Of a stretch of 6,743 nucleotides of DNA, positions 5,837 through 6,743 are shown piece by piece (the first letter of the stretch is position 1; each line of letters opens with the position of its first letter). This DNA comes from CAVSWN01 sp046728115 (GTDB lineage: Bacteria > Acidobacteriota > Vicinamibacteria > Vicinamibacterales > CAVVIG01). The notes below the pieces were generated by a model. It saw only the letters and a program-made list of their open reading frames with translations. It was not told the DNA's origin and did no database searches. The stretch lies in the NCBI GenBank assembly GCA_046728115.1, contig JBKPDW010000375.1, positions 1 through 6,743 on the forward strand, in the 5' to 3' direction. The translations under genes and the position numbers were made by a program.

Positions 5837-6573
5837 TTACCCCGGACCGCTCCGGACACCTGTCTTTTCGGTGGTCAACCCTTCACAGAGATCCTTCAGG
5901 GGCGGCTTGTGATCTTCGCGGAATACCTCGAAATGGACTTCTCTGTCGAACACCTGATGAACCTTCGTCTCCGCGATCACATCCACATACGTAACGTAGC
6001 AGTCGAGTGCTTGGTGAAATCGTTCCATGTCAGAGTCGGTCACCTGAAACGCGCAATCGATCTCGGCCGGCGCGGTGACGTTCAGGTGCCATGGGAACCC
6101 GGTGGGCGCGGACACCATGGTGAAGAACGCCAGACGCTGCAACCACGGGTGATCCGCGCCGCGCAAATCGAGATAGACGCGCGTCACCGCAAAGTGCGTC
6201 ACGATGTGATCGGGGAAGCCGCTGATGCCATGAATCGGATACGTCACGACCACGTGCGGCTCGACACGCAGGATCTCGTTGCGAATCGGCTCTTCGATCG
6301 TCGCTGGATCGAGCTCTTTCAGTCCGCTGTCAGGCAGACTCAAGACTCGGATGTCGGAGAGATCCAATGTGGTCCTCACGTTCAGTAGCTCGCGATAGCG
6401 GGCGTCGCCCATCTGTTCGAGAGTCCACCCGAATTTGTGCCGGACCTTGGTCGCTTCGCGCGCGTCAAGGTCAGGAGATAGACGTCGTGGACGTGACGCC
6501 TCTGGGCAGCCATGGCCCGTGCCGGTCCGAACGACTCGTCGTCTGGACGGAGGAAGACGTAGAGGATGCGCAT
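5837..6573 (-). pseudogene. PIG-L family (LmbE-like) deacetylase, frameshifted and active-site altered
   Basis: Two minus-strand frames together make one PIG-L protein of about 245 residues, the usual family length. The first (from ATG at 6573) reads MRILYVF, L-R-P-D-D-E-S-F-G-P, then L-L-T-L-T-R. The second continues from about 6454 with A-T-K-V-R-H-K-F-G-W, M-G-D-A-R-Y, L-P-D-S-G-L, V-V-V-T-Y-P-I-H-G-I-S-G and P-D-H-I-V-T-H, ending at TAA 5837-5839. The join is explained by one missing base around 6455-6460: adding a G after CGC (6462-6460) restores R-G-E-A-T-K, close to the pattern I recall for the family. Without it the first frame ends after 63 residues. The family uses zinc to remove acetyl groups from N-acetylglucosamine-type substrates. 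Its first zinc motif H-P-D-D reads R-P-D-D here (Arg9, bases 6547-6549), so a metal ligand is lost, and the second motif reads G-F-P-D-H where G-H-P-D-H is common. Two separate faults favour a dead gene over a sequencing slip. An ATG at 6412 could start a 191-residue C-terminal piece lacking the first motif. Confidence 0.8.
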
Positions 6574-6582
6574 GCGGCAGAA

Positions 6583-6611
6583 TTGTTACACCGCAATCTC
6601 AGCCGGCACAA
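6583..6611 (-). promoter_or_regulatory. Weak promoter-like pair before the PIG-L relic
   Basis: On the minus strand TTGTGC (6611-6606) and TAACAA (6588-6583) are 17 bases apart, nine bases before the ATG at 6573. Each matches the sigma-70 consensus at about three of six positions, so only spacing and location support it. Confidence 0.15.
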
Positions 6612-6689
6612 TCTGTGGCAGACGGAAGGCATCCGAAGATGAGCAGGGCATGGCGCCACGCGTTTGCCGTTCACTCCACCCTCAACAGC

Positions 6690-6719
6690 GCGCCGAGGAA
6701 CGCATCGCCTCCTCGGCGC
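6690..6719. repeat. GC-rich hairpin at the right edge
   Basis: GCGCCGAGGA (6690-6699) and TCCTCGGCGC (6710-6719) are perfect 10-base reverse complements with a 10-base loop. There is no T-run on either side. It may be a terminator-like structure between genes, much like the hairpin at 919-950, but what it would serve lies outside the window. Confidence 0.45.
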
Positions 6720-6743
6720 TACGGCCTCGCTCTCCGGCGTTGG

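Larger units (their letters stand above)
6574..6743. other. Right-edge region with no convincing gene
   Basis: These 170 bases show no protein I recognise on either strand. An ATG at 6639 on the plus strand opens 35 codons to the window edge, but the peptide is Arg-rich and looks like shadow sequence. On the minus strand a frame ending in TGA at 6671-6673 reads F-L-G-A-L-L-R-V-E, which could be the tail of a neighbouring gene, but a TAG at 6719-6721 blocks it within the window. Confidence 0.3.

Noticed and set aside
6412..6454. Programmed frameshift in the PIG-L gene
   Set aside because: No slippery heptamer or stimulatory structure is visible at the shift, and the loss of the active-site His points to decay instead.
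6471..6674. Small minus-strand open frame before and overlapping the PIG-L relic
   Set aside because: It overlaps the conserved PIG-L N-terminus in another frame and is rich in Arg, Ser and Cys with no recognisable motif.

Overview
The window is GC-rich, gene-dense bacterial DNA. Its contents are a di-haem cytochrome of the MauG/CcpA type, a MacA/MacB-like export operon with several adaptors, and a PIG-L deacetylase relic. This mix and the protein sequences resemble soil Acidobacteriota, but that assignment is an inference from general likeness and cannot be proved here. I see no tRNA, rRNA, CRISPR array, insertion sequence or phage gene.

Layout. (1) Bases 1-903, plus strand: the C-terminal 300 residues of a secreted c-type cytochrome with two CxxCH haem sites; its start lies left of the window. 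(2) Bases 904-965: a short convergent gap holding a perfect 12-bp GC hairpin, the likely shared terminator. (3) Bases 966-5732, minus strand: a four-gene operon, read right to left. It encodes adaptor 1 (334 aa), adaptor 2 (414 aa), adaptor 3 (424 aa) and a FtsX/MacB-type permease (417 aa). All three junctions are 4-base ATGA overlaps, so the genes are very probably co-transcribed and translationally coupled. (4) Bases 5733-5836: the operon's upstream region, with a candidate -10 box unusually close to the start codon and a small inverted repeat. (5) Bases 5837-6573, minus strand: a PIG-L (LmbE-like) deacetylase gene that looks broken, with a one-base frameshift and loss of the zinc-binding His of its HPDD motif. 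(6) Bases 6574-6743: no convincing gene; one hairpin near the right edge.

How the parts fit. The operon looks like a three-adaptor version of a MacAB-type tripartite exporter: periplasmic adaptors join an inner-membrane mechanotransmitting permease to an outer-membrane TolC-like channel. Two expected parts are missing from the window: an ATPase (the permease has no nucleotide-binding domain and no ATPase gene is present) and the outer-membrane channel. They would have to be encoded elsewhere. The three adaptors are not equivalent: adaptor 1 has a probable cleavable signal peptide and no C-terminal membrane-proximal domain, while adaptors 2 and 3 have N-terminal membrane anchors and are full length. 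All three share an L-x-x-Q-x-N-E motif near the tip of the predicted helical hairpin. This operon is the most interesting object in the window.
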